Shown: piece after piece, positions 12,001 through 27,000 of the stretch
Layout of the letters: the number at the start of each line of letters is the position of its first letter
How positions within the stretch are numbered: the stretch's first letter is position 1
Source: Aphelocoma coerulescens
Lineage: Eukaryota > Chordata > Aves > Passeriformes > Corvidae
Direction of reading: 5' to 3'
Assembly: GCF_041296385.1 (NCBI RefSeq)
Contig: NC_091023.1
Span: forward strand, 23,313,924 to 23,377,923
DNA length: 64,000 nucleotides
Translations under genes and position numbers: made by a program
The notes under the pieces: model-generated
What the model saw: only the letters and a program-made list of their open reading frames with translations
Databases searched by the model: none
Told to the model about the DNA's origin: nothing

Positions 12001-15000
12001 AAGAAACCCCGCTGGCAAGAGGTAAGTATGTGAGGAAAGACAGCAGGGCTCGCTTTAGTTTGGGAAATTTTCGTTGTTCAACTATTTTTTCATCCCCCAT
12101 CTCTCTTTTTTGTTGTCTTTTTTTAAAAAAACATCCTCTTAATAGTGTCAATAATCTCAGGAGAAGCATAGCAAACCCAGACAGGTAAAGACCAGAGCAG
12201 AACATCGTGTTGGTTTTCTCTTGCACCGGATCTGTAAGAAAGCTGGGAGGACGAGGAGGAGGGCAGGAATGAATACATTTCATAGAACAGCAGCATTCTG
12301 GTAGCTCTGCAGCAGAATTCACCAGACTCTGATGATAAACCAACAGGACTATTTGCTCTTTGAAAGGCAGTAATTAGAGGTCTGTGAACACAGGCTTAGG
12401 AACGTGTCACCCTGCAAACCCAGCAGCAGCAGCAGAGGAAGAAAACAGTATTAAGCTTGAGCCTCTGCAAGCATTTATTTTGCTGGGAATGCTAAGCCCA
12501 CTGAATTAGAAGGGAAGCATAGCAGGGTGCAGACAGAAGAGGCTGAAGTGCAGGTGTCACTTACGGTAGCACTGCCGCCCATCCGCCCCCAGCTCGAAGC
12601 CGGGGCTGCAGGCACAGCTGAAGGAACCCGGGGTGTTCACACAGCGATGGGCACACCTGGCCCTGCCTTCTGCACACTCATCAACGTCTGCAAGCAGAGA
12701 GAAAGGCAAAGTCACTCAGCTGGATATTGAAATAAAAAACAATGCTGCTCTAGGTGGACATGGCTGAGTTTCCAAATATCTGCTGAAAGGATTATCCTGA
12801 TGTCAGTCTACAAAGGACAGCACCCGATGAATCCAGGAATGTTACACTCACATTATTCTCCAGAACAATCTTTTTTCTAAGCACCATTGACCTTCAACTT
12901 CTCAGTGCGAACATTTACAGTATCACACATTGTATGTGCAGTATCAGCCAAAGCAACTTATTTATTATTCCTGTAAAAACAGTGATGGCAAAAGAAGACC
13001 TCATGTGAAGAACTCAGAAGAAAGCCCTAACTTCTAAAACTCTGAAATTATCACCATGTCCTCCATGCCATTATAGTTAAATTAACGGAGCAGGAAATAG
13101 CTGATTATTTTCTGAATGTCAAATGATCTGGATTAAGTGGTGGCTGGGTTTCAGCAGGGATGATAGAGACAGATCATCCCTGAATCCTGTGCAGCACAGT
13201 TGGGAGGCACCTGCTGAAACCAGAGCAGCTTCACCCCACTGTGAGGAAAGGAAAAGGTGCAGAGCCCTAAGTAGGAAGGCTGCTCTTCCCCTGGTCCCTG
13301 TCACGCAGGCTGCTCCACAGCTTCACACTTGCTAGACTGTATTTTGGAGTTAAATGCCTCCAAAGGTATCAATCTTCCTAAAAACCTCTGTGGAACATAA
13401 AAGTACTTTTAAAGAGTAATTAGTTAAAAAAAAAAAACCCAAACCACAAAAATTTACACTAAATACAGCTGCACAAAACACCAACCTCTGTGCAAAGACT
13501 GGTATCACACATGGAAAAACCCTGATCCATCTCCTGTTCCTTCTCATTCTGACATTTTTCTGGCAAAATACGGACTATTTACTGCACCGAACCCGGGTCA
13601 GTGTCTTGCACATGGCAGGGAACAATGTGATGTGCAGCTCCTCACTTTTTATCCCAGAAAACCACTTTCTAGCAGTTTTGTCCCTCCACATGTGCTGGGC
13701 CCAATGCTGTGCTTGTGCCCCTGCACTTGAGCACAAGGAGCTTGATGGATGCAATCAGGCTCCTTGCAAAGAGAGGCCCCAGGCAGTGCAAACACCACAC
13801 ATTGGCTCATGAAAATTTCAGGACAAATGACAGCTTCTCTGAGGCAGCCATGTGAGCAGCTGCTGCTTAGAATGAAATGGGTTATTTCTCCTTTTTCTCT
13901 AATTGTCAGTTTGCGAGTACACTGTGCTGGCCAATGCTGTAAATATTCTTTTCCCTTCTTCTTTTCAAACAGAAAAATAAAAAGTTGAACCACAGCCACC
14001 ATCCTGCACAGGTTTCTTCCCATCCTGCAGCTAATAGCTGAAGTATGACACTTCAGCTGCCCTCTGTCTCCTTCCAGCTCAGCTTCCAGAGAGTCAAACA
14101 GCAGCTTGAATTTTGCAAAAGACACAGAGTAACTTCTAGGAGAAAAAACCAATAATTGTATAGCCATGGTAAGACACACTGCTTAATGATTCAAAAGATT
14201 GTTGCCATGAGGCTGGGGAGAAAATTTGTTCCAATATGTAACACTGCAAGTTAACTCAGTGATTCAGTTTATACATAAATCAACAGAAATGTCAGTGTGT
14301 ATCTGAGATAAAACGAACAACAGGCTGACCCTACTGCTAAACCCACAGCTGTTTCCATCCACTCACCATCAGTGAAGTGACTACACTACTTGAAAATACT
14401 TCTTATTTACAGTAATTACTCGTGAGTAATTCCAGTAAGAGAGAATCACTAAGATCTGCCATTCTTCTCACAGAAGGGCTTACAGGCAACTGAGTAAAAT
14501 ACTCAGGGTAGGACATAAATATTTTGAAAGGCACCCAGCACCCTTTAGACGAGACAAAAATTTAAATATTGGCAAGATTTCGGCCAAGTTTTCAAAAGAG
14601 GAGTTTAAAATTAGTGTCTGAATACATATCTGTATCTATATACGTATATACACACACCCTGATCCTGACTTGGCTGTTAAAAATCTGTGCACCATCACGT
14701 CCACAAATGCTTTTTACTTCATAAAACTGCTAAACTATCTTCCAAGAGTTTCCCTGAAAGAGAAAAGCAGGTATTTTGATCTCTAATTCCCCCACATTTC
14801 AGGTCAGAAACGCTACAGATCCTTTTGACAACCCCAGACTAAATACAGACTTTAGAATTCAACTTTTTAAGCTCCTCTCTTTGGAAATCTTACACATCAT
14901 GATTCCTTCCTTCACAGTAGTTTCTCCATTAATATGGAAACAGCTCTCCAGCCAAAAAGCCCTTTGAATTCTAAATAGGTTTTCAGTGACCTGGTTCAGA

Positions 15001-18000
15001 GTTTTACTTGAACCAATTTTCCAGGAGCTGTATCTGGGACATTATTTTAAAGGGACCCCACAAGAATAACACTACAGCACTGACAAATCCAGTTGCTAGA
15101 AAGCATGACTTAGGAGATCACAGAGGAATTTTCATCACTAAAAAGGTCCTTCAAGACTTTGGGCTGCTGTGAATACGACAGAGAGAAACACTGCTGCAAA
15201 ATGCACACATATATTTGTGTAACATTCCACTCACAGCTCAGTAAGCCAGAGCACTGATTAATACCTTTCTTCACAATAAATAGTCCAGAGTTTCTTACCT
15301 AAACAGGACTTTTTGTCTGCAGAAAGAGAATGCCCTGGACGACACCCGCATTTTGCAATTCCTCTCTCATTCTGACAGATTTGTGAGCATCCTCCATTCC
15401 CACTTGTGCAGGGGTCTATCACTGAAACCAATTAGAGCACACTGTCAACTGAAAGGTCACTTTTTGCCTGAAAATGGTCTTACCTGCCATTGTTACAACT
15501 AACGACGAAGTAGCTGGAAGAGATTAGACAGGGAAAAAATGTGACAGCATCTGGTGTACAGTAAAGCTGCTGTTTTTCTGGATGCTCTTTGTTGCTGGAC
15601 AACATTTTTCATAGAGCAGCAACGAGGCTTTAAACAGCAGGAAACCGAGCTTGTATTACATTGGAAGTAGGACAAAGAAAGTACATTTTATTGTTATTTT
15701 GCTGTACCTGAACAGATTTTTCAAGAGTTCTCTAAACAACAGCAATTAGCACTCCAGTATGTGTGAATCCATAAACACACACAATGATGGAGCTCACCAC
15801 AAACCAATGAATATTTAAAAGGCTCTAGGGGAAATAAACACTGAAGAGCCCCCAAAGACATCTTTCAGTCTATAAACATATGCCATTCATGTTGTACATC
15901 AAGGCTCTTCCCTTTTCTTGAACAATACCTTTTCAAGGATAAGCTGCTCTAAGTGGCAAGTACTTAGAAAAACTTTCATAAAGTGCCTGCAGAAGCCTCC
16001 ACCTCGAAGATTTCACTGGGTTTTACGGGTTTATTTCTGGAACATGCACCTGCTGGAAGCACATTGACCAAATAAAGACTTGGCACACACCAAAACAGAC
16101 CTAGCACAACTGTTCAGACAGGTCTGATTTGGGTTAAGATCTGACATTCTGCACCACGCTGAGGTTTTGCTTTGGAGCACTCATTACATCAAAATTCTGG
16201 TGACTAAAATTCCACAGGTAAACTTGGAGGACACCTTGAAAATGCGTCCTCTAGGGTTCTGCTTAGCTTCAAATAAAACTTTTGAAAAGCTGTACTTGTT
16301 TCCTTACAATTCCAGCTCTAATTCAGTTTTAGCATTTTACTAATTACTGTCTGATTTGAGACAGATGACCAATATTCATCACTTGCTTCCAGCCCAACGT
16401 TTCCTTTCCCTTCTCTCAGAGCCCCAGGAAAAACTCACCATCAGTTCCACAACAATGGAGTCAGGGTTTGAGGAACCCTGGGGAAGGGCTGAAGGAGTTT
16501 TGCTCTAGACCTGGCTGCTTCGCTCTTCCAGCAGCTACGCAGGAGAAGGGAATAGGAGAGAAAAACCTCTACTTCATGTGGATTCAAATATGGGGCAGGG
16601 CTTTTTTTGTCACTTTTCTGTGCAGCCAAGTGGCATTTTGTGCCACCACTTGGCAAAGGAGGAAGCAGCCACAGAACTGCCTCAAACTCCCTCACGTCAC
16701 CTCCTGCCATCTCGAGAACACACAACCGTTCCAGGCTGCAGGGCTCAGTTTGACGTGACAGTATTAAAAAAAAAAATAAAATAAAAGCACTGTTAGGGAT
16801 GTAGAACTGAAATTGGACTTCTGACACGATAGGTTGCAAATAGGTTTCCAAGGAACAGCAGCACTTCATCGTGCATGACACTTCCAAGGCTGACAACTTG
16901 GCTCTGCAGCTCGACAATTTGCGGTCTACAAAGGATTTAGCTCCAAGCAAGAACTCACTCCGTGCTGATATGAAATATTGAGTTATTTGCCGATTCTTTT
17001 TCTATTTGGGTAAATTAAATGAAATCACTATCAAACAGCATCTGTTAAACCTGTATATTATGGAGGTTTTCAGAGCAGCTAAAGCTTTAATTTGAGAACG
17101 ATTACGGCACGGAGTAAAGCTTGTAACGCTCTGTGACATGACAACAGGCAAACAACAAATTACATGGTAGATGTTAGTAAAACATAGTAATTCAAATAAA
17201 GATAGCAGCCTTGGAAATCCTTGGATGAGGTAAGTTTGTACAGGAAAGATCTTCAGGACATAAGGCAATCAGTGATTGACTTGCTTTCCAGTGACATGCA
17301 TGTTCCCGTTACAGGAAGGTTTCAGGAAAAGCCAAAAATAACTCATTAGTGTTCTTGTTTCACACATTTTTGCCTCTTATTGGTTCATTTAATAACTTTA
17401 GTAGATAACGGATTCCATCCTACAAAGCTCTACTCCAAGCTGTTAAACACTCTGGTGAAAAATTTACTGGCATGGTTTCATTTCCCACGTGCCTCAGGAC
17501 ACAGAATCCCAGGATGGTTTGGGTTGGGAGGGATCTTAAACCCCCTGCCACGGACAGGGACACCTTCCACTATCCCAGGTTGCTCCAAGCCCCATCCAAC
17601 CTGGCCTGGAACACTTCCAGGGATGGGGCAGACCTCCCAATCCTTCACTGCAAGGCTGTGAAGAACAGGGTCTCCAGGCCTATCTGCCATGACCTCTAGT
17701 GCACCTAAAGAAAAGAGATTTGGGCCTTATCAAATTAATTTTCTTGTTCACAGCAACCGTGACTTCACATTGGAGAAAATATAAAGTGTTAAAGAGCAAA
17801 ATTGCCAGGCTTAAGTGTTCCTCTAAGGCTTTCCAGGGCTGTGGGTGCACTATTAGCTCCCAAGTAGTCCACAGGGATGAATCCACACCTGCCCAAACCC
17901 TACACCTGCTGTGGCAAATGCTCTCATACACTGTGTTTTCTCCATCCAAACCATGACTCCAGCAGCCAAGCCTTGTGGTTGGAAAATAAAAAAACCAGCC

Positions 18001-21000
18001 AGGCTCACCTCCTCCCACCTCTTCTACTTAAAATACCTCTGAACTGACAACCCAAATGCATTCATGACCACTTCACCCTCATTTGTTCCTGTAAAAATCT
18101 TGTCCATGGGCTTACCTAGCACTTTTCTCTCCCAGGTATTCATTCACTAAGGTATTTATGGGGGGAAAAGCATCCTACTCAGTCCTCATTCTGCAAGATG
18201 AGCTCTGCTTACAAGACAGATGTTCTTTCCCCCAAGCACAACTGCCCTCCTGAGGGAGCTGCACTGATTTATTTTGATTTAAACACCCTGAGGTAAGCAG
18301 GCACCCAGGTAAGGCCTCACCTGCAGACAAGGCTGAGCCTGCCCCTCTGCAGTGTTCAGTAATTGCTGGCTGGTGATGAACCACTGCCTTTGGTGGGTGG
18401 CTGACCCTCCTCAGCCCCATGACGCGAGGGAGTGAACAGCAGTGGCAAAACCTCCCCCTTTAGGGGCCCAGCGGAGACAGAGCATGAGGTGGCCCAGGAA
18501 AGCTTGAACTGTGCCGTGACCACTCTGGGACAACTCCCATCCCACCTGGCATCACCACACTCCGACCCTGGTGACCCCACCACACCATAAAAACCCACCC
18601 TTCAGTCCTGTGCAGGCCCTGCACAGCCAGCTGGCCATGGACATCTCAAGATGTTGAGAAACAGGATGGAGAACAGCGGAGGAAGGTCTCTGACACCCCC
18701 TTCTCCCTAAAGCTCCTCTTTTCTGGCTCTTTCGGATAATCTCAAGGACAGAACGTGGCCACCCCGTGAGAGACAGAGAGGCCACCAGGATATGGGTGTT
18801 CCCTGAGGTGCAGCCCCCACACAGGGCAGGATTTGGGGAGGCTCAAACCGAGGACGAGCGCTCTCTGCACCCAGCAGGAGCTGGGAGCCATCTGAACAGC
18901 AGGATTTACTTACACTTCATACACAGCATATAAAATCTCCGAGCAGAAGAGGAGCCATATGGAAACGGTTTTGTGACAGGAATTTCAGCTCAATAAATCC
19001 ATAAATTTGGCCCTATCTTTCTCTGGCATGTTCAAGGGTGTGTGTGTGTGTGTGTGCTTGTGTTGGAGAATGGGGGGGTTGGCTTCAAAACTGATGAATA
19101 TGTTAAGATATACGAGAAAAGAAAAGCAACAATCAAACTCAAAGGTAGCATTGCTGTTCTGCTTGAGAGAGTGCTTAGAAACCTGAAGGGGAGGATGAAT
19201 GAATCAGACTGTGATAAGCTAAAAGGAGATAAAAAAAAGACTTTTTGTAGAATAAAACATGTAATACAGGCCAACTCTATATCCAACTTGATGAACAATA
19301 AAATGTTAGAATTATATCATGATTAAGTTCCTAACCTATGCCATCACCATGCAAGGAACAGCCAAGGATCCATGAGGCCAAAACCTTGTTCAAAGTTGTG
19401 ATTTGAAGTGAACTTCACACCTCAAACATGTGTCATTTTAACATCCTGCTAATAAGCAATTCCTAAAGCTGCTTTTGGCATGCAGGGGGAAATAGGAATG
19501 AACACACCATCCTGGGGTTTTTTAAATTGCCTTTACTGTGTGTCTTCAGGCAGGTATCACAGGACTCACCTTCACAGGATTTGGCATCTGTCTTCAGCTT
19601 ATAGCCTGGCTGGCACTGGCACTTGTAGTGGTCCTCACTGAGCTGAACACAGTCCTGCTCGCAGCCTCCGTTGTTAACGCTGCAGGAATTGACAGCTGGA
19701 GCCAAGGAAGCAGTGAAGGAATGCATGTCAACAACCTGAGAAACTTATTTCCTATTTTAAATACATAAATGACAGCAAAACCAGGCAAACCTCGCTGAAC
19801 AGCTTTCACAAATGCACCTGTCCCCACCCCTGAGTGACTGCTCTCCCTTGTGCTCACAGGGCTTGGCTGACAGAGTGTCCCACACCACTGAAATCCTGAT
19901 TCCAGGGAGAGGCAGGTGAGATCTAAGGGCTGTAATGCTGACTGAAGCACAGCACCCTTTGATCTGACAGCACCAAAGCACTGACAATCCACCGAGGTAA
20001 GGAGGGGAAAAACGAACAGCCCTGCTGGCATTTGCTCATTGATTATCTTCTTCTCGGCTTGCTTTCATTGATTAAAAATAGTAATTGTCTTTCAGGCTGA
20101 TTTCCTCAGCCTTGTACATAAAAAAAATGCAAATGACAGAAGCCACAGGCTCTGCAGGACAGACTCACACAGCAAACCACAGGAACAGAGGGTCCTCTGT
20201 ACATCTTTAAAGATGCTGCTTCTTTCACCCAAGCAAATTAATATTCTTTTTTGTTCAACACATATCCCTGGCCTCTGGAGAAACATTTCTCCTCCTGACA
20301 AAACATGTTAACACACACCCACACCTATTCACATGCTGCATGTAAAAATAAGAGTGATGGTTTGACGCTGCTATTGTGCTGCACGGATGGCAGTGTGTGT
20401 GCACGGCTGCACTGAGATGTATTTCAACAGCAGGGATGTAGTATGGAGAGATTTAAATTAGATATTAGGAGGAAATTCTTGACTCTGAGGGTGGTGAGGC
20501 CCTGGCACAGGCTGCCCAGAGAAGCTCGGGCTGCCCCATGCCTGGCAGTGTCCAAGGCCAGGTTGGACAGGGCTTGGAGCAGCCTGGGATAGTGGAAGGT
20601 GTCCCTGCCCATGGCAGGAGGTGGCACTGGATGGGCTGTGAAGTCCCTTTCTACCCACATCCCTCTAGGATTCTGTGTTCTCTATGAGTAGCTGGAAAGA
20701 CTATTTGGTCCTTCATGGAATGCACCAAACTCTGAACCCAATGAAGTCAGCAAAGACCACTGATATTTATTTTAGCAATATTCATATTTATTCATTTATC
20801 TGCAATAGACATTAGCAAATGTTAGTTGCAGAACCTGCTATAGGATTTGTTTCACCCTATGCCACCAATTAGCAAACACTGAGTTTGTGCAGTCAAGTGT
20901 GTGTTAAAAAGGTGAAAAGAAAAGCAAATTTTTACATCCTCCTGGCTGCACACACAGCAGGAGGCACCTCACTGCACAAAAACCTGACCCTGGCTTCCAA

Positions 21001-24000
21001 TCTCCACCTGTGCCCACGAACATTCTGCCCTGTTAGAAACAGAACTTGAAAGCAGCTTCATGTCTACACAGGAGACAGCAGACCCCATGCACTCTGAGCT
21101 TCCAGCTCCCCACACATTTGTATCCAAAGACCTATTTTCCAGCAAGAATATTCAAATAAGATGACAATATTTCAGGAGACGAAAAACATCTTTAAATCCA
21201 AGTGACAGAATATACATCTCGGCTTTTAAAAGTGCCATTTTCTCCCTCCGTTTCTGGGCACGAGCCAATTTGGATGCAAGGGGAGATAAGCAGCAACCTG
21301 TCATGACAAGAATTTTGGAGGATCTGAAGGTGGGAGGGGACAGGTGTGAAATCCTGCACTGGAGGGACTGTGCATCCCAATTTGGTGCCTGGCTCTGCCA
21401 GCGGCCAGGGAGCCCAGGGGTGCCTCTGGAGCAGCCAGGGCAGGTTTGTCACGGCTGCTGCTGAAGCATCACGCTGGATCCGTGAGAGGAGGTGCCAGAC
21501 TGAAGGAGAAGAGCCTCCAGGGACAGGACAGGATGGATTGTGCTCGTGTTGCCAGGAGCCAGCAACACATCTCTGATCAGAGAAAGGGAGAGACTTGGCA
21601 CCTCATGGGTCTGATTCCATCTGTGACAAAGGGGCTTGTGGCTGGAGGTCTGAGCACCTCCATAGGCAGAAATACGGCCTGACATTCACTTCCAAAGATT
21701 TACTCTCGAAATCTGGTAGAAACCCAGCCCTGACATGGATTCCAGACAGGCTGGTGATGATGCCAGGTGATGCCAAGCAAGGGAGGCAGCATCTGAGGAG
21801 GGGGACAGTGGTGGGAGACACCATGTGAGAAACAAGGATCACAGAATCACAGAATGGTTTGGGTTCATCTTAAAGCTCATCTCATTCTACCCCCTGCCAT
21901 GGGCAGGGACACCTTCCACTGTCCCAGGCTGCTCCAAGCCCCGTCCAACCTGGCCTTGGACACTGCCAGGGATGAGGTGGCCAGAGCTCCTCTGGGCAGC
22001 CTGTGCCAGGGCCTGCCCACCCTCACAGGGAACATTCCTTCCTAATATCCAATCCAACCCTCCTCTCTGTCAATTCAAAGCCATTCTGCCTTGTTCTGTC
22101 ACAACATGTCCTTGTAGAAAGTCCCTCTCCAGCTCTCTTGTAGGCCCCTGATCTGATGACAGTTAAGAAATACACATTTCCCAACCCATTATTTTTTATA
22201 ATAATGGTTGTATTTTTACAAAGAGCTGAGTCTGAAGCCATAGTTAGATACATGCATAGCAACCATGGGGTTAGAACATGCAACCTTTTCCAACCTACAT
22301 TTTCCATCACCTTAAATCCAACCCTGGCAATGACAAGAAATGCAAATTCAGACATACAGGGCTTATTTATGCTGGGAAACAGATTACAGAGTTGTAGAGA
22401 TATTCTCTTTGTTATTTTCTCTATTAAGAGCCTTAGTGTGCTAAAATCTCCATAAAAAACCTGCACCTCAACAGCTTCTCCACATACAGCAGACATCAAA
22501 GGTAACAGCTGGCACCAGAGATGAATCAGGGTCTAACGGCTGTGCCCTGTTTTCACTTCTAGGAGTTCAAACAGGAATAAATTCCACTGAAGACAATGAA
22601 TCTACATCAATCCAAACCCACAGCCCGATACTACAATAAACATGTTCTTTCCGAGTTTCAGCTTTTCAGATACCAGCTGGTTAAGCTCCAGTGAAGTCAA
22701 ATTCATTGCATTAACATAATCAAGGCATTACAAACAAAACAAACAAAAAAATTGGACAGTGTTGCAGTGAATATTTGGTCTGGCACGTGAATCTAAAAAT
22801 GAATTCAATATTGAGCAAAATTTGCGGGACCAAAGAGCTGAAGAAATAAAAGGAGCATTGAAAAAGATGGGATTTTGTCATGGCACGAAGTATCGGCTAA
22901 CATCAAAGGATTCAGGAATGAAGTAGTTTACTTTCAAGCATTGGTCATCATTGAATAAGGCAACCCACTTTGGAGATTCTCTGCCTTAGAGTATGAGCAA
23001 AAGTTTCCAATGAGAACAGGAAGAATGACAAAAGCAGATTTCCTCTATCCATGTATTTTGAGGCTCATACTGGCAGCAGAGGCATGGACCAAGAGCAACT
23101 AGTCAGGATCCCAAACACCCTGTGGATGAGGTGGCAGGAGGACCAGGCTTGCTGGAAACAACTTGTGACAGAAGTTCAGTAATATTCCATGAATCACGTG
23201 GGAAAGTATCTTATCCCAGGTTTTTGAGTCTTCACATGTAGGCTGAATATCTTTTAAGATGATAGATCCACTTCCTTATGTATGGGAGATTTCCAAACTA
23301 TCCAGGCTGCAAAATCTGCTTCCCCTCAAATGATTTTGGCACTTTTGTTCCCACAAACACAGGGTTGCCAAAAAAGAGAAGGAAGACGTGGAAAGGATGA
23401 ATGTAACAGCAATCTGGGCTGGGCTCCTCTGAAAAGCCTAAAGGGATGCTTGTTTCTTATTTCTGCAGCTGAGATAACCACCTTCCATGAACAGCTCAGT
23501 GCCAGAATGTGGTCCCTTTCTAGGCTCAGCATGCAGGAGAGATTGCTACATCCTCTGAAGTATCCATGGAAGAAACACCATTGCTAATTCACGGCCTGTT
23601 TGAAATGCTGGATGTTCTGCTTAGCTGCACTAGGTCAAAGGAGAGGTGCACTGGTGGTTTGCTTCTCCATCAGGTGAGTGATGAAAGCTGAATGTACAAC
23701 CTGGCACAGCACAAGGGGCAAACTCTCCATCCCCAACACGCAGCTACAGCCCAAATCCCAGTCCTAGGCACTCCTCATTACTGGTTTATATGAAATGCTT
23801 CTCCCTGTCCTCATCAATTAGTAACTGTCTTGTTCTCCAGTGCAGGAGAGCTTACTATATCCTATATTACTATATCCTATATATCCTATATTTTGGTGTC
23901 TTGCCCAAACAGCTAGAAGAGGATCCAATATCCTCCCTCAGCATCATGTACATCCATTATCCTGATAGCAGAGCTCTCTGAAACTCCTGTCTCTCATCTT

Positions 24001-27000
24001 AGGATTTATTTTTGTTTCTCCTTGATAATTTTTGAGGTATTTCAAACAAAGCTGATCACTCTCTGAAGTATTTTGAATAACTTCTTGATAACATTTACAT
24101 TTATGAAATGAAAACTTGCTCTCTGGTATTGTTCACACCTTGGACAAAGCTAAACTGAGCTTTCTGATTATTTGAAGCAAGAGGAAACTTTACTATGGTA
24201 TATCCACAGAAAGCTTTATATATTACACAGGTAAATTCATTTAATTGCCATTTACACCTACTTTGTGCCTTTATCACACAGTTCTCTTTCTCCTTTCCCC
24301 CCCAAAGTCCCTTTAAGTCCCCTTTTTGTATAAAATTCCCTCTCCACCACAAAGGAGACTACTGAGAGGGAGTACCATAGTTCAAACATCACATCTTTCA
24401 CTTCTGGGTCTTCCCTGGTCAGATCTGATCAGAGAGAGATTAATTTCTCTTTTAATTCACAGAAAACCACCACTGTTTCTAGTTAATCATGAACCACTCT
24501 GCTTTTACTTTCTTTTTTCCTCTCACTACAGTGTTTTCTTGCCCAGTCCTTCACCAACTAAGACAATGACTGAGACTTCATCCTGTTTTTAATTGCAGTT
24601 AATTACCAAAACACTGAAAGTCTCTGTATGTGATAAACCCAAAAAACCTAAAAAAATCCATTATTTCCACAGCTTGAGCACTGGTGCCTCCTGTGTTCTG
24701 GTTGCATCAGTGAATGTATTGCTGTGATAATACCAGGAATGACTGATGACATCTCTGGCTGAAGTTAAGCACAACCAAGGGACTTTGTGCAGGAACTGAG
24801 ACAATGCCCAAACCATGAGTGAACTTATTCTGCAGATGTGGTCTGACCGTTCGTGACTGTTCTTCCCACATTACCTCAAATCAGGCTTAAAAATTTAAAC
24901 AAATGATGCCCCTTCTTCTTCCCAGATGAAAGATCATTTCAATCCTTTCTGCAGAATTCAAAAATTTGACTTTTGTACTGATTTAAATGCAATACAAGGA
25001 CTGTGTCTTTTATATTATTCTTTTTAACAACGTGCAGAATTAACTCTGTTATGCCTTGTTTCAGTGTTTAGAGTACAACCTAAGAAACACAGGGTTTATT
25101 TCTAATGGCAGAGCTGTTAATCCTCAACAAACAGGCAATGTGTCACAGCCGAGCACCATGGTGCTCCTCTCATTGACATGAGCATACACAGAGTAACTCC
25201 ATCCTGTAAATCACAATCATTTGTTTCATTTAGAGGAAACATCTAAAATCATCACGTCCCAGGACAATGCTGGAACATGCAGGGAGATGTGCCACAAAGA
25301 AAAAGCACTCAGAATTCAAAGAATGTTGTCACTTGAAATGAAGACCCCCTAAGTTTTTTATTGCCTGCTGCAAAAAAAATTTCACCAACGCGAGACACCA
25401 TAAAAAAAAACCCCAAAACAAAACAAAAAGTTTGGCAATACCTGCATTTTCACAGGCTGCTCAAACCAGAACGGGTAATGATATTTAGTCAAAACTCAGA
25501 CTGGAGAAGTCTAGAAGGCTTTGCACTTAGACAAAGACAGAGGAAAGCCAGTCTTGGAAGGATGTGAAGTGGTTCCTTACCGATGCAGGTGCGCCCGTCG
25601 GCGTGGAGCCGGTGTCCCGCCTGGCACTGGCACTGGAAGGAGCCGTGGGTGTTGACACAGCCCTGCTGGCAGCCTCCATTCAGCACCTCACACTCATCCA
25701 CATCTGCAGAAGGAAGGGACATGGTGAGGAAGGATTACAAGAGAGCCCAGCACAGACAGACCCTGGTTCTCCTGCGTGGCTCGTCCATAATGCAGCCAGG
25801 GTGCTCGGGCTGGGTTGTTGTTTACTTCACTTCGGCAGCAGAGCAAAGAAAAGTGGAATTTTATGGTATTTTTCCAAGCTCCTGCAGGCACTGCCTCTGT
25901 AGTCTCTGCCTCTGAAGTCCTTGTTAATTAGAGTGATCTGTGACATGGCTCTTTCACTGAGGCCAAGAGAAAAATACAGGGAAAGAATTAGGGTTAGATA
26001 ACACATTTGAGCTTGTAGGAACTGCTGGTCAAGTATGGCTTTTGCAAAAACTTGCTGTATGAAGATTTCATTCTGCATCAGGCCTTTACCCTTATTTGTT
26101 CTTGGGGGTACAAGCAGGTACAACTGACAAAAATGGAAGACACGTTCTCCATCACCATTACATTTTCAACCATGGAAAGCACAGAGAGCTTAAAGAGAAA
26201 ATTTTAAAAGAATGAGAAATTTGCACCACATTTTCTGTGACTCTTGTCATAGAATCACAGAATGGTTTGGGCTGGAAGGGACCCTAAAGCTCATCTCATT
26301 CCAACCCCCTGCCATGTGCAGGGACACCTTCCACCAGACCAGGCTGCTCCAAGCTTCATCCAGCCTGGCCTTGGACACTTCTAGGGAGGGGGGGAAACAT
26401 TATCCCTTGTTCTCCCTTGTGTTCACCTGAATTTTCCATAGCATCTTCTCAGATGACATCCCAGAAAAACAATGTGAGCTCCTGCTGATACCTTTTCCAA
26501 AGCTAAGCAGGTATCATTCCATATTTCAGGGGATTTTAGAGGATTACATTCAGTCCAATGAAGAGGGGAACAAGCATTAAACCAGCTTGAGAATGCTGCT
26601 GTAAAGCTTCATCTGAAAATGATGGACAATGATGGACAAAGATCAAGAACAGTTTAAGTAAATGGGTGAAGGTCTAAGACAGACCCATAAAACTGAATTT
26701 CCAGATGTACCACATAAGCAGTTTTTGCACCTCTTCAGCAACGCTGGGCCACTGTAAATAGAGTTTGATTGACATGTTGACACCATTACCTTAAAAATCA
26801 ACACAGGGGTCATTGGAAATAAGGGTCAATTAGTCCATTCCCTGCAAAAAAATTCACCTGGCAGATGTTTGCCTAGATTTTGTCTGTCCTTTCCTTAGCA
26901 GTCCCCAGGGATGGCAACTCCACCTCCCACCATCTCCCCCAGGGGCGATGCTGGCACCAAATTATCCCAAATGCCAAAGATATTTTCCTCCCCAAGTCAA

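Larger units (their letters stand above)
15422..19569 (-). other. MEGF6: MEGF6 intron, 4.1 kb
   Basis: It contains a minus-strand CR1 fragment (about 17499-17645), a GC-rich block of unknown origin (about 18170-18900) and a short (GT)n microsatellite (19038-19056). No exon is recognised. Confidence 0.85.
19696..25580 (-). other. MEGF6: MEGF6 intron, 5.9 kb
   Basis: It contains two CR1 fragments in opposite orientation (about 20445-20687 plus, 21839-22148 minus), an unidentified GC-rich block between them (about 21250-21836) and a small ATATCCT repeat (23853-23892). The rest is AT-rich unique sequence with no exon seen. Confidence 0.85.

Noticed and set aside
13649..14179. 176-codon minus-strand open frame
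   Set aside because: It has no domain, no EGF cysteine spacing and no paired splice sites in phase with neighbouring exons.
16441..16950. 169-codon minus-strand open frame in the 4.1 kb intron
   Set aside because: It has no recognisable domain and no phase-1 exon borders, and the sequence context is ordinary intron.
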